From an uncultured Erythrobacter sp. (GTDB lineage: Bacteria > Pseudomonadota > Alphaproteobacteria > Sphingomonadales > Sphingomonadaceae): a stretch of DNA of 58,700 nt. Positions 43,797 to 54,477 of this stretch are shown piece by piece (position 1 is the stretch's first letter; each line of letters starts with the position of its first letter). Location: positions 1 through 58,700 of the forward strand of contig CALLQC010000012.1 in the NCBI GenBank assembly GCA_938015255.1, given 5' to 3'. The position numbers and the translations under genes were made by a program. The notes under the pieces are model-generated. The model saw only the letters and a program-made list of their open reading frames with translations. It did not search any database and was not told the origin of the DNA.

Positions 43797-44375
43797 TCAG
43801 GAACCCGTCTCTACGGATTCTTTTGCGCGGTGAAAAGTGTAACTCAGAGTAATCTGCTCGATATCGCCGATCACATCGTCCTCCAGTATCGCTGGATCGA
43901 CATAATAGAGCACCGGCATGTTCACTTCCTGTCCAGGCTGCAATGTCTGCTCTGTAAAGCAAAAGCACTGGATTTTATGGAAGTATTTGCCTGCCTGTGC
44001 AGGCTCGACATTGAATGTTGCTGTGCCTGTGACAGGAATGGAACTGGTGTTGCGCGCCACATAGGTCGCGAGATCGCGTTGCCCGATTCTCACGGTGTCA
44101 GTGGTCTGCGCAGGGCGGAATATCCAGGGCACATTGCCTGCGGTAGAGGCATCGAAACGGATCGAAATTGTGCGGTTCGTGGCTGACAGTGCAGCCTTGG
44201 CGGCATCGGCTTCACTCGCCACCTGAGTGGTCCCGCCAAAGCCTGTCACACGGCAAAACAAATCATACAGAGGCACAGCCGCGTAGCCGAGCCCGAGCAT
44301 CGCCAGCGCGCCCAAAATGGCAAGGGCACCGGTGCGCTGATTGCGGCTTTCAATCGTGGCGGACGCAGATGTCAT
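43797..44375 (-). CDS. ctaG: Cytochrome c oxidase assembly protein CtaG (Cox11)
   Basis: The 192-residue protein has one N-terminal helix and a periplasmic Ig-like domain. The copper-binding IQCFCFTEQTL motif is present. It delivers copper to CuB of subunit I. VPLYDLFCRVTGFGGTTQ is the other hallmark. Its ATG overlaps the 42-codon gene upstream (ATGA). Confidence 0.96.
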   Translation of the reverse strand: MTSASATIESRNQRTGALAILGALAMLGLGYAAVPLYDLFCRVTGFGGTTQVASEADAAKAALSATNRTISIRFDASTAGNVPWIFRPAQTTDTVRIGQRDLATYVARNTSSIPVTGTATFNVEPAQAGKYFHKIQCFCFTEQTLQPGQEVNMPVLYYVDPAILEDDVIGDIEQITLSYTFHRAKESVETGS

Positions 44376-44500
44376 TGTCCGCCGATCCGCGCCATGGTGA
44401 TGAAGTAAAACAGCACGACGAAAAACAGCAGCGTCCCGCCAACCACATAATTGCGGCTCCGCTGGCGGCGCTTAACCTCTGCTTCTTCTTCCGGGGTCAT
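44372..44500 (-). CDS. 42-aa single-helix membrane protein in the oxidase operon
   Basis: A short gene overlapping ctaB upstream and ctaG downstream, each by four bases (ATGA). The 42-residue product has a charged N-terminus ([15 protein letters not shown]) and one hydrophobic helix ([20 protein letters not shown]), ending ARIGGQ. The form matches the tiny CoxF-like proteins found between ctaB and ctaG in alphaproteobacteria. It may be an assembly factor or small oxidase subunit. Confidence 0.82.
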   Translation of the reverse strand: MTPEEEAEVKRRQRSRNYVVGGTLLFFVVLFYFITMARIGGQ

Positions 44501-45444
44501 GCCAGAATACCTCCACCGATCAGTCCAGCCTTTGCGAGAAGGCGATCCGCGACCAAAGCGGCGAAAAGGATGAACAGATAATAGATGCTGAACTTGAAAA
44601 GCTTCTTTTCGGGCAGCATCGCATCGTCATCGGCCCGCACGCGCCTGCCCACCGGCATTGCGAGCGCCAGGAAGAGCAGCGAAAGCGCCGCGGCGACCGA
44701 TCCGTACACCCAGCTGGTCGCACCAATCAGCCAGGGCGCAATGGCGACCGGGGCAAGCAGAACGGTGTACACAAGGATTTGCACGCGGGTTGATTTTTCA
44801 CCAGCAACGACCGGCATCATCGGAATACCGACTTTGGCGTAATCCGACTTCATGAACAGCGCGAGCGCCCAGAAATGCGGAGGCGTCCACATGAAAATGA
44901 TTGCGAACAAGAGCACGGGCATCAATGTGATTTCGCCTGTCACGGCTATCCAGCCGATAAAGGGAGGAAATGCGCCAGAGCCGCCGCCGATCACGATGTT
45001 TTGCGGTGTGCGCGGCTTGAGCCACATTGTGTAGATCACGGCGTAATAAACAATCGCCACTGCCAGGGAAGCTGCGGCAAGCCAGCCGATTGCAACACCC
45101 ATAATTCCGACCGACACCGCCGACAAAAAGATACCGAAGTCCCGCGCATCTTCGCGCCGCAAACGGCCTGTGGGGAGCGGTCGATTTGCTGTCCGCTTCA
45201 TGCCAGCATCAAGGTCCGCTTCCCACCAATGGTTCAGAGCCGCTGAACCGCCCGCGCCCATCGCAATCGCCAGGATCGCCGTAAAGCCCAGAACCGGATG
45301 GATCGTGCCCGGTGCCGCGAGCAGACCGCAAATGCCGGTGAAGATCACCAGCGTCATAACGCGCGGCTTGGTCAGCGTGAAGAAATCACGCCAATCAGCC
45401 GGCATCGTTTGCGCGTTGGCAGATGGGGTTAGCAGGGTATCCAT
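44497..45444 (-). CDS. ctaB: Protoheme IX farnesyltransferase
   Basis: This 315-residue UbiA-superfamily membrane enzyme makes heme O from heme b. [21 protein letters not shown], the Asp motif [25 protein letters not shown] region and the second motif near [13 protein letters not shown] are typical of CtaB/CyoE. CtaA, which converts heme O to heme A, is not in the window. Confidence 0.96.
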   Translation of the reverse strand: MDTLLTPSANAQTMPADWRDFFTLTKPRVMTLVIFTGICGLLAAPGTIHPVLGFTAILAIAMGAGGSAALNHWWEADLDAGMKRTANRPLPTGRLRREDARDFGIFLSAVSVGIMGVAIGWLAAASLAVAIVYYAVIYTMWLKPRTPQNIVIGGGSGAFPPFIGWIAVTGEITLMPVLLFAIIFMWTPPHFWALALFMKSDYAKVGIPMMPVVAGEKSTRVQILVYTVLLAPVAIAPWLIGATSWVYGSVAAALSLLFLALAMPVGRRVRADDDAMLPEKKLFKFSIYYLFILFAALVADRLLAKAGLIGGGILA

Positions 45445-45474
45445 TTCGCGTTTTGTATCGGTTTCTCTTTGAAA

Positions 45475-45502
45475 GAGAGCGCGCCTTTGCCAGCGCGCCC
45501 TC
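45475..45502 (-). terminator. Hairpin between ctaD and ctaB
   Basis: On the minus strand GAGGGCGCGC (45502-45493) pairs with GCGCGCTCTC (45484-45475), ten pairs with one G-U, followed by TTTC. It lies just past ctaD and may reduce transcription into ctaB, setting subunit versus assembly-factor levels. Confidence 0.55.
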
Positions 45503-45553
45503 CCCTTTATTCCTTCTGGATCGGATCGGCGACCAAATTGCCGCCGCTACCGA

Positions 45554-47281
<1,728 letters not shown>

Positions 47282-47334
47282 TCAGTTTCTTTCGAGTTCG
47301 TTTCGTATTGTATCGTCGTATTCAAAAAGTGCGA

Positions 47335-48348
47335 TCAGGCCGCAGGCTCTTCAGCGGTTTCTTCTTCAGCCGCAGCCTCAGCAACCTCTTCCGCACCGGG
47401 CAGCGAACCGCCCTGTTCCAGCACCCACGCCTCAAACTCTTCCATCGGGAGAGCTTCAACAGCGATAGGCATATAACCGTGACGCGCGCCGCACAGTTCC
47501 GAGCACTGGCCATAATACAGACCCGGCTCTTCAATGGTTAGCAGCTTTTCATTCAGCCGTCCTGGAACCGCGTCCATCTTGAACCACAGCGAAGGAACGG
47601 AAAAGGCGTGAATAACATCTGCCGCGGTTGTCTGAATACGCAGCGGTACGCCTGCGGGCACAACCATACGGTTGTCGACTGCGAGCTTCGCCGGTTCGCC
47701 ATTTGCAATGGCATCGGCATCCGAAAGCATGTTGGAGATAATCTCTACATCGCCGTGATCGGGATAGGTGTATCCCCAGTACCACTGATAACCGGTAGCC
47801 TTGATCGTGACCGCATCCTCGGGCGGCGTTTCATACTGACGCGCCAATAGCGTGATCGAAGGAACAGCGATCACAACCAGAATGATGACCGGAACAATCG
47901 TCCACACCACTTCGATCAACGTGTTGTGAGTCGTCTTGGAGGGGACCGGGTTCGAACGCCGATTATACTTCACAATGACCCAGAGCAGCAGAAACAGGAC
48001 AAAGACGCTGATCACGGTGATGACCGGCAGCAGGATCTTGTCGTGCATCCACAGGGCATAAGCGCCGTCTTCGGTGTACTGATCCTGGAACGTCATGCTC
48101 GCCCACATGTCGTCCTCTGTCGCCGTTGGCATTCCCTTGCCTTCGGTCGGAGCCATCGGCACATAAGCACCAGACGCCTCTGGCGCTTCGGTTTCACCAG
48201 CAACAACCTCTTCCGAAGCGGCCGTTGGAGGAACATCAGCCCCGACAGTTTCCTGCGCGAACGATGTTTGCGGCATCATCACAAAAAGTGCGGCGGCAAA
48301 AAAGGCCATAAAGCCAAACTTGATGCGGGTGTGGATGTGACCCATCAT
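47335..48348 (-). CDS. ctaC: Cytochrome c oxidase subunit II
   Basis: The 337-residue subunit has a signal peptide (cleavage near SFAQ), an Ala/Glu/Pro-rich spacer, two transmembrane helices and a periplasmic cupredoxin domain. CuA ligands are visible in VIHAFSVP and CSELCGARHGYMP. A C-terminal Glu/Ala-rich tail of about 25 residues is extra. Starts at 48348 or 48345 are equivalent. It is the first gene of the long minus-strand run. Confidence 0.97.
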   Translation of the reverse strand: MMGHIHTRIKFGFMAFFAAALFVMMPQTSFAQETVGADVPPTAASEEVVAGETEAPEASGAYVPMAPTEGKGMPTATEDDMWASMTFQDQYTEDGAYALWMHDKILLPVITVISVFVLFLLLWVIVKYNRRSNPVPSKTTHNTLIEVVWTIVPVIILVVIAVPSITLLARQYETPPEDAVTIKATGYQWYWGYTYPDHGDVEIISNMLSDADAIANGEPAKLAVDNRMVVPAGVPLRIQTTAADVIHAFSVPSLWFKMDAVPGRLNEKLLTIEEPGLYYGQCSELCGARHGYMPIAVEALPMEEFEAWVLEQGGSLPGAEEVAEAAAEEETAEEPAA

Positions 48349-48576
48349 AAATGTGTCCAGATCGCTTTCGATTTTATCCCAATACCGCCCGTGTTTCCCG
48401 CCTCTTTGAGGCCCGATCGGACAGCGACAACCATTGGCAATTGTGCCAACTTCGCGTGCCTATTAGCGGCGCTTGCCCAGCGCCTCAAGCGCTTCTAGGG
48501 AGAAAATTATGCAATGCGGCATGAAGCTGACGCAATTCCGCCCCAATCAACCCTCTCAAACAGGTGCCTGTAATCC
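48349..48576. other. Divergent intergenic region, ctaC/pyrE
   Basis: Promoters for both operons must lie here. TTGGCA (48434-48439) and TGCCAA (48444-48449) form a 6-bp dyad around ATTG, and GCCTCTTTGAGGC forms a small hairpin near 48400. I could not assign clear -35/-10 pairs. Confidence 0.35.
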
Positions 48577-49182
48577 ATGAATACCGCTACGTCTCTGCCT
48601 CGCACCGAGGAGGAAGTGCTCGCAGAATTCCGTGCCTCCGGCGCCTTGCTAGAGGGGCATTTCAAACTGTCATCAGGCAAGCATAGCGGTCATTACCTAC
48701 AGTGCGCACGGGTCTTGATGAACCCGGCGCGTGCTGCGCGACTCGCAGAAGCGGTGGTTGCCGGCATTCCTGCTGCGATCGTGGATAAGGTTGATGTGGT
48801 TGTCTCACCTGCCATGGGCGGCATCATAATTGGCCACGAGGTGGGAAGAGCGCTTGGCAAAGATGCCATTTTCCTAGAGCGGCCCGATGGCGTTTTCCAT
48901 CTGCGGCGCGGGTTTGCGCTGGAGAAGGGTGCGAAAGTGCTGATGGTGGAAGATGTTGTGACCACCGGTCTATCCAGCCGTGAAGCCATCGCGGCGGTTG
49001 CGCGCGAAGGCGGCGAAGTGATTGCAGAATGTTCATTGATCGATCGCTCGCTTGGCTCGGTCGATCTGGGCGTGCCTTTCTATCCGCTCGCGGCTTTCGA
49101 TTTCCCGACTTACGACGAAAGCGACCTGCCTGACGAGCTGGCCGCGATCCCCGTAACCAAGCCGGGAAGCCGCAAGGAATGA
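48577..49182 (+). CDS. pyrE: Orotate phosphoribosyltransferase PyrE
   Basis: The 201-residue type I phosphoribosyltransferase makes OMP from orotate and [24 protein letters not shown] at the N-terminus and the PRPP loop [16 protein letters not shown] identify it. It begins the plus-strand operon and overlaps pdxJ by four bases (ATGA). Confidence 0.96.
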   Translation: MNTATSLPRTEEEVLAEFRASGALLEGHFKLSSGKHSGHYLQCARVLMNPARAARLAEAVVAGIPAAIVDKVDVVVSPAMGGIIIGHEVGRALGKDAIFLERPDGVFHLRRGFALEKGAKVLMVEDVVTTGLSSREAIAAVAREGGEVIAECSLIDRSLGSVDLGVPFYPLAAFDFPTYDESDLPDELAAIPVTKPGSRKE

Positions 49183-49931
49183 GCCTGCTCCACCCCAACC
49201 CGCTGAGATTAGGCGTCAATATCGATCACGTGGCGACCATTCGCAACGCACGCGGAGGCGATCATCCCGACCCAGTGCGGGCGGCCGAGATCGTCGCGCA
49301 ATGCGGCGGCGACGGCATAACCGCTCACCTTCGTGAAGACCGCCGCCATATCCGCGACGAAGACCTCGCCCGCATTCAGGCGGCGACCAATCTGCCGCTC
49401 AACCTCGAAATGGCAGCGACGCCTGAAATGCTGCAAATCGCGCTGCGCCACAAGCCGCATGCGGCCTGCATTGTACCGGAAAAGCGCGAAGAGCGTACGA
49501 CAGAAGGCGGACTGGATGCGGCAGGGCTGCACAACACGCTCGTCCCCATCATCGACGAGCTCAAGACTGCCGGAATCCGGGTTTCCCTGTTTATCGAGGC
49601 AAGTGAGAGGCAATTGGATGCAGCTCTTCGGCTGGGCGCTCCGGTTGTTGAGTTTCACACGGGGGAATACGCCCACGCGATCCTCGATGGAGACAGTGAC
49701 CGGACCGAAAAAGAGCTGCGCAGGATAGCCGATATGGCAGCGCTGGCCGCCAAAAACGGTATTGAGCCACATGCAGGTCATGGCCTTACCTATGACAACG
49801 TTCAACCGATCGCCGCCATCCCGCAGATCGCCGAGCTCAATATCGGGCATTATCTGGTCGGCGAAGCGGTGTTCGTCGGGCTGGAGCCGGCGGTGCTGAA
49901 AATGCGCGAATTGATGGACGAGGCGCGGTGA
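49179..49931 (+). CDS. pdxJ: Pyridoxine 5'-phosphate synthase PdxJ
   Basis: The 250-residue TIM-barrel enzyme condenses 1-deoxyxylulose 5-phosphate with 3-amino-2-oxopropyl phosphate in vitamin B6 synthesis. [40 protein letters not shown] and [11 protein letters not shown] are the active-site blocks. The pyrE-pdxJ-acpS-lepB order is conserved in alphaproteobacteria. Confidence 0.97.
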   Translation: MSLLHPNPLRLGVNIDHVATIRNARGGDHPDPVRAAEIVAQCGGDGITAHLREDRRHIRDEDLARIQAATNLPLNLEMAATPEMLQIALRHKPHAACIVPEKREERTTEGGLDAAGLHNTLVPIIDELKTAGIRVSLFIEASERQLDAALRLGAPVVEFHTGEYAHAILDGDSDRTEKELRRIADMAALAAKNGIEPHAGHGLTYDNVQPIAAIPQIAELNIGHYLVGEAVFVGLEPAVLKMRELMDEAR

Positions 49932-49946
49932 GCGGGCGACGCTGAC

Positions 49947-50228
49947 ATGACTGCCGAACAGCTACCACCGCTCTCGCGCGCTCAGAAAATCTGGGCGCTG
50001 TCTGCGGCTGCCCTGTTTCTGCTGGCTGTTGGATTTCTCGGCTTTGCTCTTAACACCGGGGTGATGCAGCCATTTGCGATTGGATGGCTGCTCTTGCAGA
50101 TCTTTGGCTATGTCGGCGCGCTAAAGTTTGCAAAAGGCGATTTTGCACACCCATTATTCAGATCACAGGTTATGCTGCACGTTATCGCGGTGATGCTTCT
50201 CATCGCTGTGATTGCACGAGGCGCCTGA
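49947..50228 (+). CDS. Small membrane protein (93 aa)
   Basis: No family recognised. Three hydrophobic helices with a short charged loop (LKFAKGDFAHPLFRSQ) are seen. It lies 15 bases after pdxJ and just before another small membrane protein, in an operon leading to acpS and lepB. Confidence 0.65.
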   Translation: MTAEQLPPLSRAQKIWALSAAALFLLAVGFLGFALNTGVMQPFAIGWLLLQIFGYVGALKFAKGDFAHPLFRSQVMLHVIAVMLLIAVIARGA

Positions 50229-50244
50229 TGGCCGGAAATATCAA

Positions 50245-50550
50245 ATGACCGATCGGGGCGGATCGAACCTGGCATTGGCTGCCATGCTGGTATGGTATGG
50301 TGCATTATTGCTGGGTAGCGGCGCGATCATGCTGATCGGCATGGCGTTCGGATCTGAAGTCTATCGAGACAAGGGCATCCCGCTTGAAGAATTGCTGATG
50401 ATCTACGGGCCTTTCCTGGCGACCGCCGTTTCGATGGGGGCAACGATATATTTCTGGAACAAGGGCAGACGCGGAGCTGCCGTGGGCGCTTGGGCGGTCA
50501 GCGTGGTGATGCTGCTGGCCGGGACCACCTGGCTAGGAGGATTTGTCTGA
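50245..50550 (+). CDS. Small membrane protein (101 aa)
   Basis: No family recognised. Three hydrophobic helices ([20 protein letters not shown], then [17 protein letters not shown], then a C-terminal one) are seen. The ATG at 50245 has GGAAAT upstream. Its TGA shares a base with the acpS ATG (TGATG). Confidence 0.65.
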   Translation: MTDRGGSNLALAAMLVWYGALLLGSGAIMLIGMAFGSEVYRDKGIPLEELLMIYGPFLATAVSMGATIYFWNKGRRGAAVGAWAVSVVMLLAGTTWLGGFV

Positions 50551-50960
50551 TGATTATCGGTCTCGGCTCCGACCTGTGCAATATCGAGCGCATCGGTAAT
50601 TCGCTGGCGCGCTATGGCGAGCGTTTTGAAAACCGCGTTTTCACAGAAATCGAGCGCACTAAAGCTCGCCGTCGTCCCTACACAATCGCCGGAACCTACG
50701 CGAAACGCTTTGCCGCGAAGGAGGCTTTCAGCAAAGCTGTCGGCACCGGTTTCCGGCGCGGGGTGTATATGAAAGATATCGGCGTCGTGAACGCACGATC
50801 GGGCGCTCCCACCCTTGCCCTGACCGGCGGCGCTGCAAAGCGGCTTGAAGAAATGATCCCTTCAGGCCATGAGGCGCATATTCATCTTACCCTAACCGAC
50901 GATCACCCATGGGCGCAGGCCTTCGTAATTATCGAAGCTCTTCCCGTGACAGACGCTTGA
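50550..50960 (+). CDS. acpS: Holo-[acyl-carrier-protein] synthase AcpS
   Basis: The 136-residue enzyme attaches 4'-phosphopantetheine from CoA to acyl carrier protein. [15 protein letters not shown] carries the metal-binding Asp8, and [13 protein letters not shown] carries Glu58. AGGAGG at 50535-50540 confirms the start at 50550. Confidence 0.96.
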   Translation: MIIGLGSDLCNIERIGNSLARYGERFENRVFTEIERTKARRRPYTIAGTYAKRFAAKEAFSKAVGTGFRRGVYMKDIGVVNARSGAPTLALTGGAAKRLEEMIPSGHEAHIHLTLTDDHPWAQAFVIIEALPVTDA

Positions 50961-50971
50961 ACCGGACAGCC

Positions 50972-51928
50972 GTGAACCAGACCGATAACTCCTCGACCGA
51001 AATCCCCCAAACAGCGGGAAAATCACCGGCGCAAGCCGCGCAATTGCACGCGGATGACACCAAAGCTGACGGTCCGGACGAGAAGGTCAACTGGCTGGCC
51101 GAACTGCGCGGTTTGGCGATCATGCTGCTCGCTGTGCTGGCGTTCCATTCATTGGTGGCCAAACCATTCTATATTCCTTCCACGTCAATGATGCCGAGCC
51201 TGTGGGTCGGTGATCGTCTGGTCGTGAGCAAGTATCCTTATGGCTGGTCATGGGCCTCGGCGAGCTTTCATATGCTGCCGCGCGGCGATTGGCGGATCTG
51301 GGCCGACACGCCCGAATATGGCGATATCGTTATTCCGGTGCACCCGACGCGCGATGAGGATTACATCAAGCGCGTCGTCGCCCTGCCCGGCGATGCAATC
51401 GAGGTTCGTGATGGCCGTATCATTTTGAATGGAGAGCCGATCCGGCGCGAACAGGTGCCCGATGTCCGCATTCCATTCGAACCTGAACTTACATGCGACA
51501 GCTTTGATGGGCCGCGCCCCTGCCTTGAAAATTTCGAAGCCTATCGCAAGACCGATGAGAGCGGTCAGGAGTACTTCGACGTAGAAACTTACCGCGAAAC
51601 GCTGCCCAATGGCGCGACATATCTGGTGATTGATCACCGCCGGCAGCCGCTCGACAATTATGGACCTTACATCGTTCCACAGGATCATGTGTTTGTGATG
51701 GGCGACAACCGCGATGAAAGTGCCGACAGCCGTGCCTCTGCCGAAGCGCGCGGACTTGGCGGCGGTATCCCGCTGGAAAATATCGGCGGGCGTGCAGAAT
51801 TCATCACATTCTCACTCGACGGATCAACGACTTGGAACCCGGCGAGCTGGTTCTCAAGTCTGCGCGGTGACCGCGCATGGACCACGCTGCGCCCGCCGCT
51901 GGCAGAAGGCGCGGAAACCGGCGAGTAA
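50972..51928 (+). CDS. lepB: Signal peptidase I LepB
   Basis: The 318-residue membrane protease has one helix at about 48-66. The catalytic Ser is in YIPSTSMMPSLWVGD and the general-base Lys in YIKRVVALPGD. VFVMGDNRDESADSR is box D. GTG at 50972 starts the protein 11 bases after acpS. The inserted ELTCDSFDGPRPC loop adds a possible disulfide. Confidence 0.95.
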   Translation: MNQTDNSSTEIPQTAGKSPAQAAQLHADDTKADGPDEKVNWLAELRGLAIMLLAVLAFHSLVAKPFYIPSTSMMPSLWVGDRLVVSKYPYGWSWASASFHMLPRGDWRIWADTPEYGDIVIPVHPTRDEDYIKRVVALPGDAIEVRDGRIILNGEPIRREQVPDVRIPFEPELTCDSFDGPRPCLENFEAYRKTDESGQEYFDVETYRETLPNGATYLVIDHRRQPLDNYGPYIVPQDHVFVMGDNRDESADSRASAEARGLGGGIPLENIGGRAEFITFSLDGSTTWNPASWFSSLRGDRAWTTLRPPLAEGAETGE

Positions 51929-51950
51929 CCTCGCGCGTTGGCGTTAAACC

Positions 51951-53117
51951 ATGGCTAGAAAATTTCTTTACTTCGTCGCATTCTGCATCGTCATATTCCT
52001 GATCGGCCGCATCGGGTACGAGATGTTTGCCGACGAACTCGCCGAATTCGCACTTGTGCCCTCAAGCGAGTTCACCCCCACCGAGCCGATGCAGGAAAAC
52101 GCCTATCAGGATCCCGCGCTGTGGTACTCACGTCCTGGCATAGGTGTGAATGATCCTGCGCGCTGGCAGCCAGCTGTTGCATCGCAGGACGAGCAGGCCG
52201 AAACTGCGCGCGCCACGCTGCGTGTCACACGCGACGAAAATCTGGACGTGCCGAACTTTGCGGTCTTCTTCATTCATCCGACCAGTTACCTGAGCCGCGA
52301 AAACTGGAACGCGCCAATCGGCGATGACGAAGCCGAGCGCATTGCGCGAATTTATGTTCGCGGAATGGCCAGCCCGTTCAACAAGGCCAGTGAAATATGG
52401 GCGCCCAAGTACCGTCAGGCGACCATGGGCGCATTTCTGACAGAAGAAGCGGAAGGCGAACAGGCGATAGATGCCGCCTATGCCGATGTTCTGGAAGCTT
52501 ATCGCTATTTCGTAAGCTCGCTTGATGAGGATACGCCGATTGTTCTTGCCGGTCACAGCCAGGGTTCGCTCCATCTTATCCGTCTGCTGCGCGACGAGGT
52601 GCAGGGCTCGTCCATGGCCAGCCGGCTGGTCGCGGCATATGCTATCGGCTGGCCGATCTCAGTAGAGCGTGATCTTCCGGCGATTGGCTTGCCAGCATGT
52701 GCAACGCCTGCGCAGACACGATGCCTGCTGTCGTGGTCAAGCTTTGCCGAGCCGGCCGATCCGTCCCGCGTGATCGAAACCTACGCGAAATCGACCGGGT
52801 TTGACGGGCAGCCGCGCGGAGACAGCACGATCCTTTGTACCAACCCTCTGCTGGGAACCTTCGGAGGCACTGCGAAAAAAGAGCTGAACCTCGGCACTCT
52901 GGTGCCCGATGACAGCATGTCAAGCGGTGAGCTGGTCCCGAATGCTGTACCTGCGCGCTGCGATGAGCGCGGGCTGCTTTTGATCGGCGATCCACCAGAA
53001 CTTGGATCCTACGTTCTGCCGGGCAACAATTATCATGTCTATGACATCCCGCTCTTCTGGGCGAACACGCAGGCGGATGTGAACACGCGGGTACGCGCCA
53101 TGGAGCAGGCAAACTGA
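51951..53117 (+). CDS. DUF3089 alpha/beta-hydrolase-like protein
   Basis: The 388-residue protein has an N-terminal membrane anchor (FLYFVAFCIVIFLIGRIGYEM). The DUF3089 domain follows, with VPNFAVFFIHPTSYL and the nucleophile elbow LAGHSQGSLHL (Ser near residue 203). DUF3089 proteins resemble lysophospholipase-type hydrolases; the substrate is unknown. It occupies the place where rnc-era normally follows lepB. Confidence 0.83.
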   Translation: MARKFLYFVAFCIVIFLIGRIGYEMFADELAEFALVPSSEFTPTEPMQENAYQDPALWYSRPGIGVNDPARWQPAVASQDEQAETARATLRVTRDENLDVPNFAVFFIHPTSYLSRENWNAPIGDDEAERIARIYVRGMASPFNKASEIWAPKYRQATMGAFLTEEAEGEQAIDAAYADVLEAYRYFVSSLDEDTPIVLAGHSQGSLHLIRLLRDEVQGSSMASRLVAAYAIGWPISVERDLPAIGLPACATPAQTRCLLSWSSFAEPADPSRVIETYAKSTGFDGQPRGDSTILCTNPLLGTFGGTAKKELNLGTLVPDDSMSSGELVPNAVPARCDERGLLLIGDPPELGSYVLPGNNYHVYDIPLFWANTQADVNTRVRAMEQAN

Positions 53118-53584
53118 TTACCGACAGCGCGATCGATTTCGCTGCTGCGCTGCCCGATGGCGGCGCATTGCTCGGACTGGATTTGGGCACCAAGACAATC
53201 GGTACGGCCACTTGCGATGCCAGCTGGCGTTTTGCGACCAATGGCAAGACATTGGGCCGCGGCAAATGGACGCGCGACAAGGCTGTGCTGGGCACGATCA
53301 TAGCGGAGCGCGCGATCCAGGGTATCGTGATCGGCCTGCCTCGCAACATGGACGGGACCGAGGGTTCGCGCGCGCAGGCAAGCCGCGCATTTGCCCGCAA
53401 CTGCAATGAAGCGTTCGATTGCCCCGTCCTGCTGTGGGATGAGCGGTGGTCCACACAAAGCGCCGAGGCGGCGATGATCGGACAAGACATGAGCCGGGCG
53501 AAACGTGCTGAGGCGATAGACAGTCACGCCGCGGCAGTTATCCTGCAGGGAGCAATAGACAGGCTCGCCGGAGGAGTGATCTAG
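53114..53584 (+). CDS. ruvX: Putative pre-16S rRNA nuclease RuvX/YqgF, probable CTG start
   Basis: The RNase H-like protein has LLGLDLGTKTIGTA, GLPRNMDGTEGSRA, LLWDERWSTQSAE and IDSHAAAVILQGAID with the acidic catalytic residues. YqgF matures the 5' end of 16S rRNA. The frame has no ATG or GTG before the core. The N-terminus read as (CTG)ITDSAIDFAAALPDGGA resembles sphingomonad homologs that begin MIT. CTG at 53114 has GGAG nine bases upstream and overlaps the DUF3089 stop as CTGA. The first standard alternative is TTG 53168. The stop overlaps the convergent cupin-like gene by four bases. Confidence 0.8.
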   Translation: MITDSAIDFAAALPDGGALLGLDLGTKTIGTATCDASWRFATNGKTLGRGKWTRDKAVLGTIIAERAIQGIVIGLPRNMDGTEGSRAQASRAFARNCNEAFDCPVLLWDERWSTQSAEAAMIGQDMSRAKRAEAIDSHAAAVILQGAIDRLAGGVI

Positions 53585-54477
53585 ATTTCAAGAGCTCTAC
53601 GACGCTCGCTGGCGATTGCTGCCACCATAGAGCTGCCTGCCAGCTCCGCACTGCGCCAGTGACGGTCCTGTTCCCCGCAATCGCTCAGCCGCGCCGCCCG
53701 TGCTTCAAAACTCGCAAGGCGCAAGCGCTCGCTCGGATGGGACTTTCCAACCCACTCAGCGTAATCAAGTGCTTCCTGCGTGCCCAGGCCAATCGCAGCC
53801 CGCATGAACACTTCGGTCGCATTGGGGCTGAGCACGCGGCTGACATGGCCACTTTCCAGATCAAAGCCATACTGATCGTACCAGCACTGCGCAGGATCGA
53901 CATGCATGACGTTAAGCGAAACCGACAAGCTTTCAGGCGGCAGTTGTGAATGAACATCCAGATGCGCACGGTAGAGCATCATCTTTCCTTCGCTGAGGGC
54001 ACTCCGTTCGACAAACCGCAACCCAGCATGCTCGCCCGCATATCCGCAAACATTATCGTAGTCGTATTCGAAATAGTCGCTGCGATATCCCGGCCCAAGA
54101 TAGCCGCTCGTCAGAAACGAGAAATTGTGATCATGCGGCAGGCCATAAACGAAATTAGCCGCGCCGCTGTTTTTGAAGCACAGGTCATGCTCGCTCGGCC
54201 AGATATTGGCTCGCAGAAACACATTGCCTTTGAGCGGTGACAAGACAATCGCTTGGGGTCCGTATCCACTGTCTATGCTGCCTTCAGCCCTCCCTGTAAT
54301 CCGTTCAACAAGCCTGTCGGCAAGGAAATGGCGGTTGTTGCTCAGCTTTCGAAGCCAGCTGGATGCTACTTGCAGACATTCGCCTTCCCTCGGGTCGAAC
54401 TGCAAATTGGAAAGAGCTTCAAAAGCCTCCTCCAGCGTGCAGGTTTCGTCAGTATGCTGTTCGAGAGTAATAGGCAT
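53581..54477 (-). CDS. Cupin-like protein of a putative peptide-modifying module
   Basis: No named family is claimed. The 298-residue soluble protein has a helical N-terminus, then a double-stranded-beta-like region. It holds His115 and His117 (LPHDHNFSF) followed by GYLGPGYRSDYFEY. LSEGKMMLYRAHLDVHSQLPP adds His172 and His176, a layout like metal-binding cupins. The C-terminal 90 residues are helical. The start at 54477 shares one base with the upstream gene stop (TGATG). Confidence 0.65.
   Translation of the reverse strand: MPITLEQHTDETCTLEEAFEALSNLQFDPREGECLQVASSWLRKLSNNRHFLADRLVERITGRAEGSIDSGYGPQAIVLSPLKGNVFLRANIWPSEHDLCFKNSGAANFVYGLPHDHNFSFLTSGYLGPGYRSDYFEYDYDNVCGYAGEHAGLRFVERSALSEGKMMLYRAHLDVHSQLPPESLSVSLNVMHVDPAQCWYDQYGFDLESGHVSRVLSPNATEVFMRAAIGLGTQEALDYAEWVGKSHPSERLRLASFEARAARLSDCGEQDRHWRSAELAGSSMVAAIASERRRALEI

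Noticed and set aside
48430..48455. Sigma-54-like TGGCAC...TTGC near ctaC
   Set aside because: TTGC lies only two bases after TGGCAC instead of five, so the spacing is wrong.
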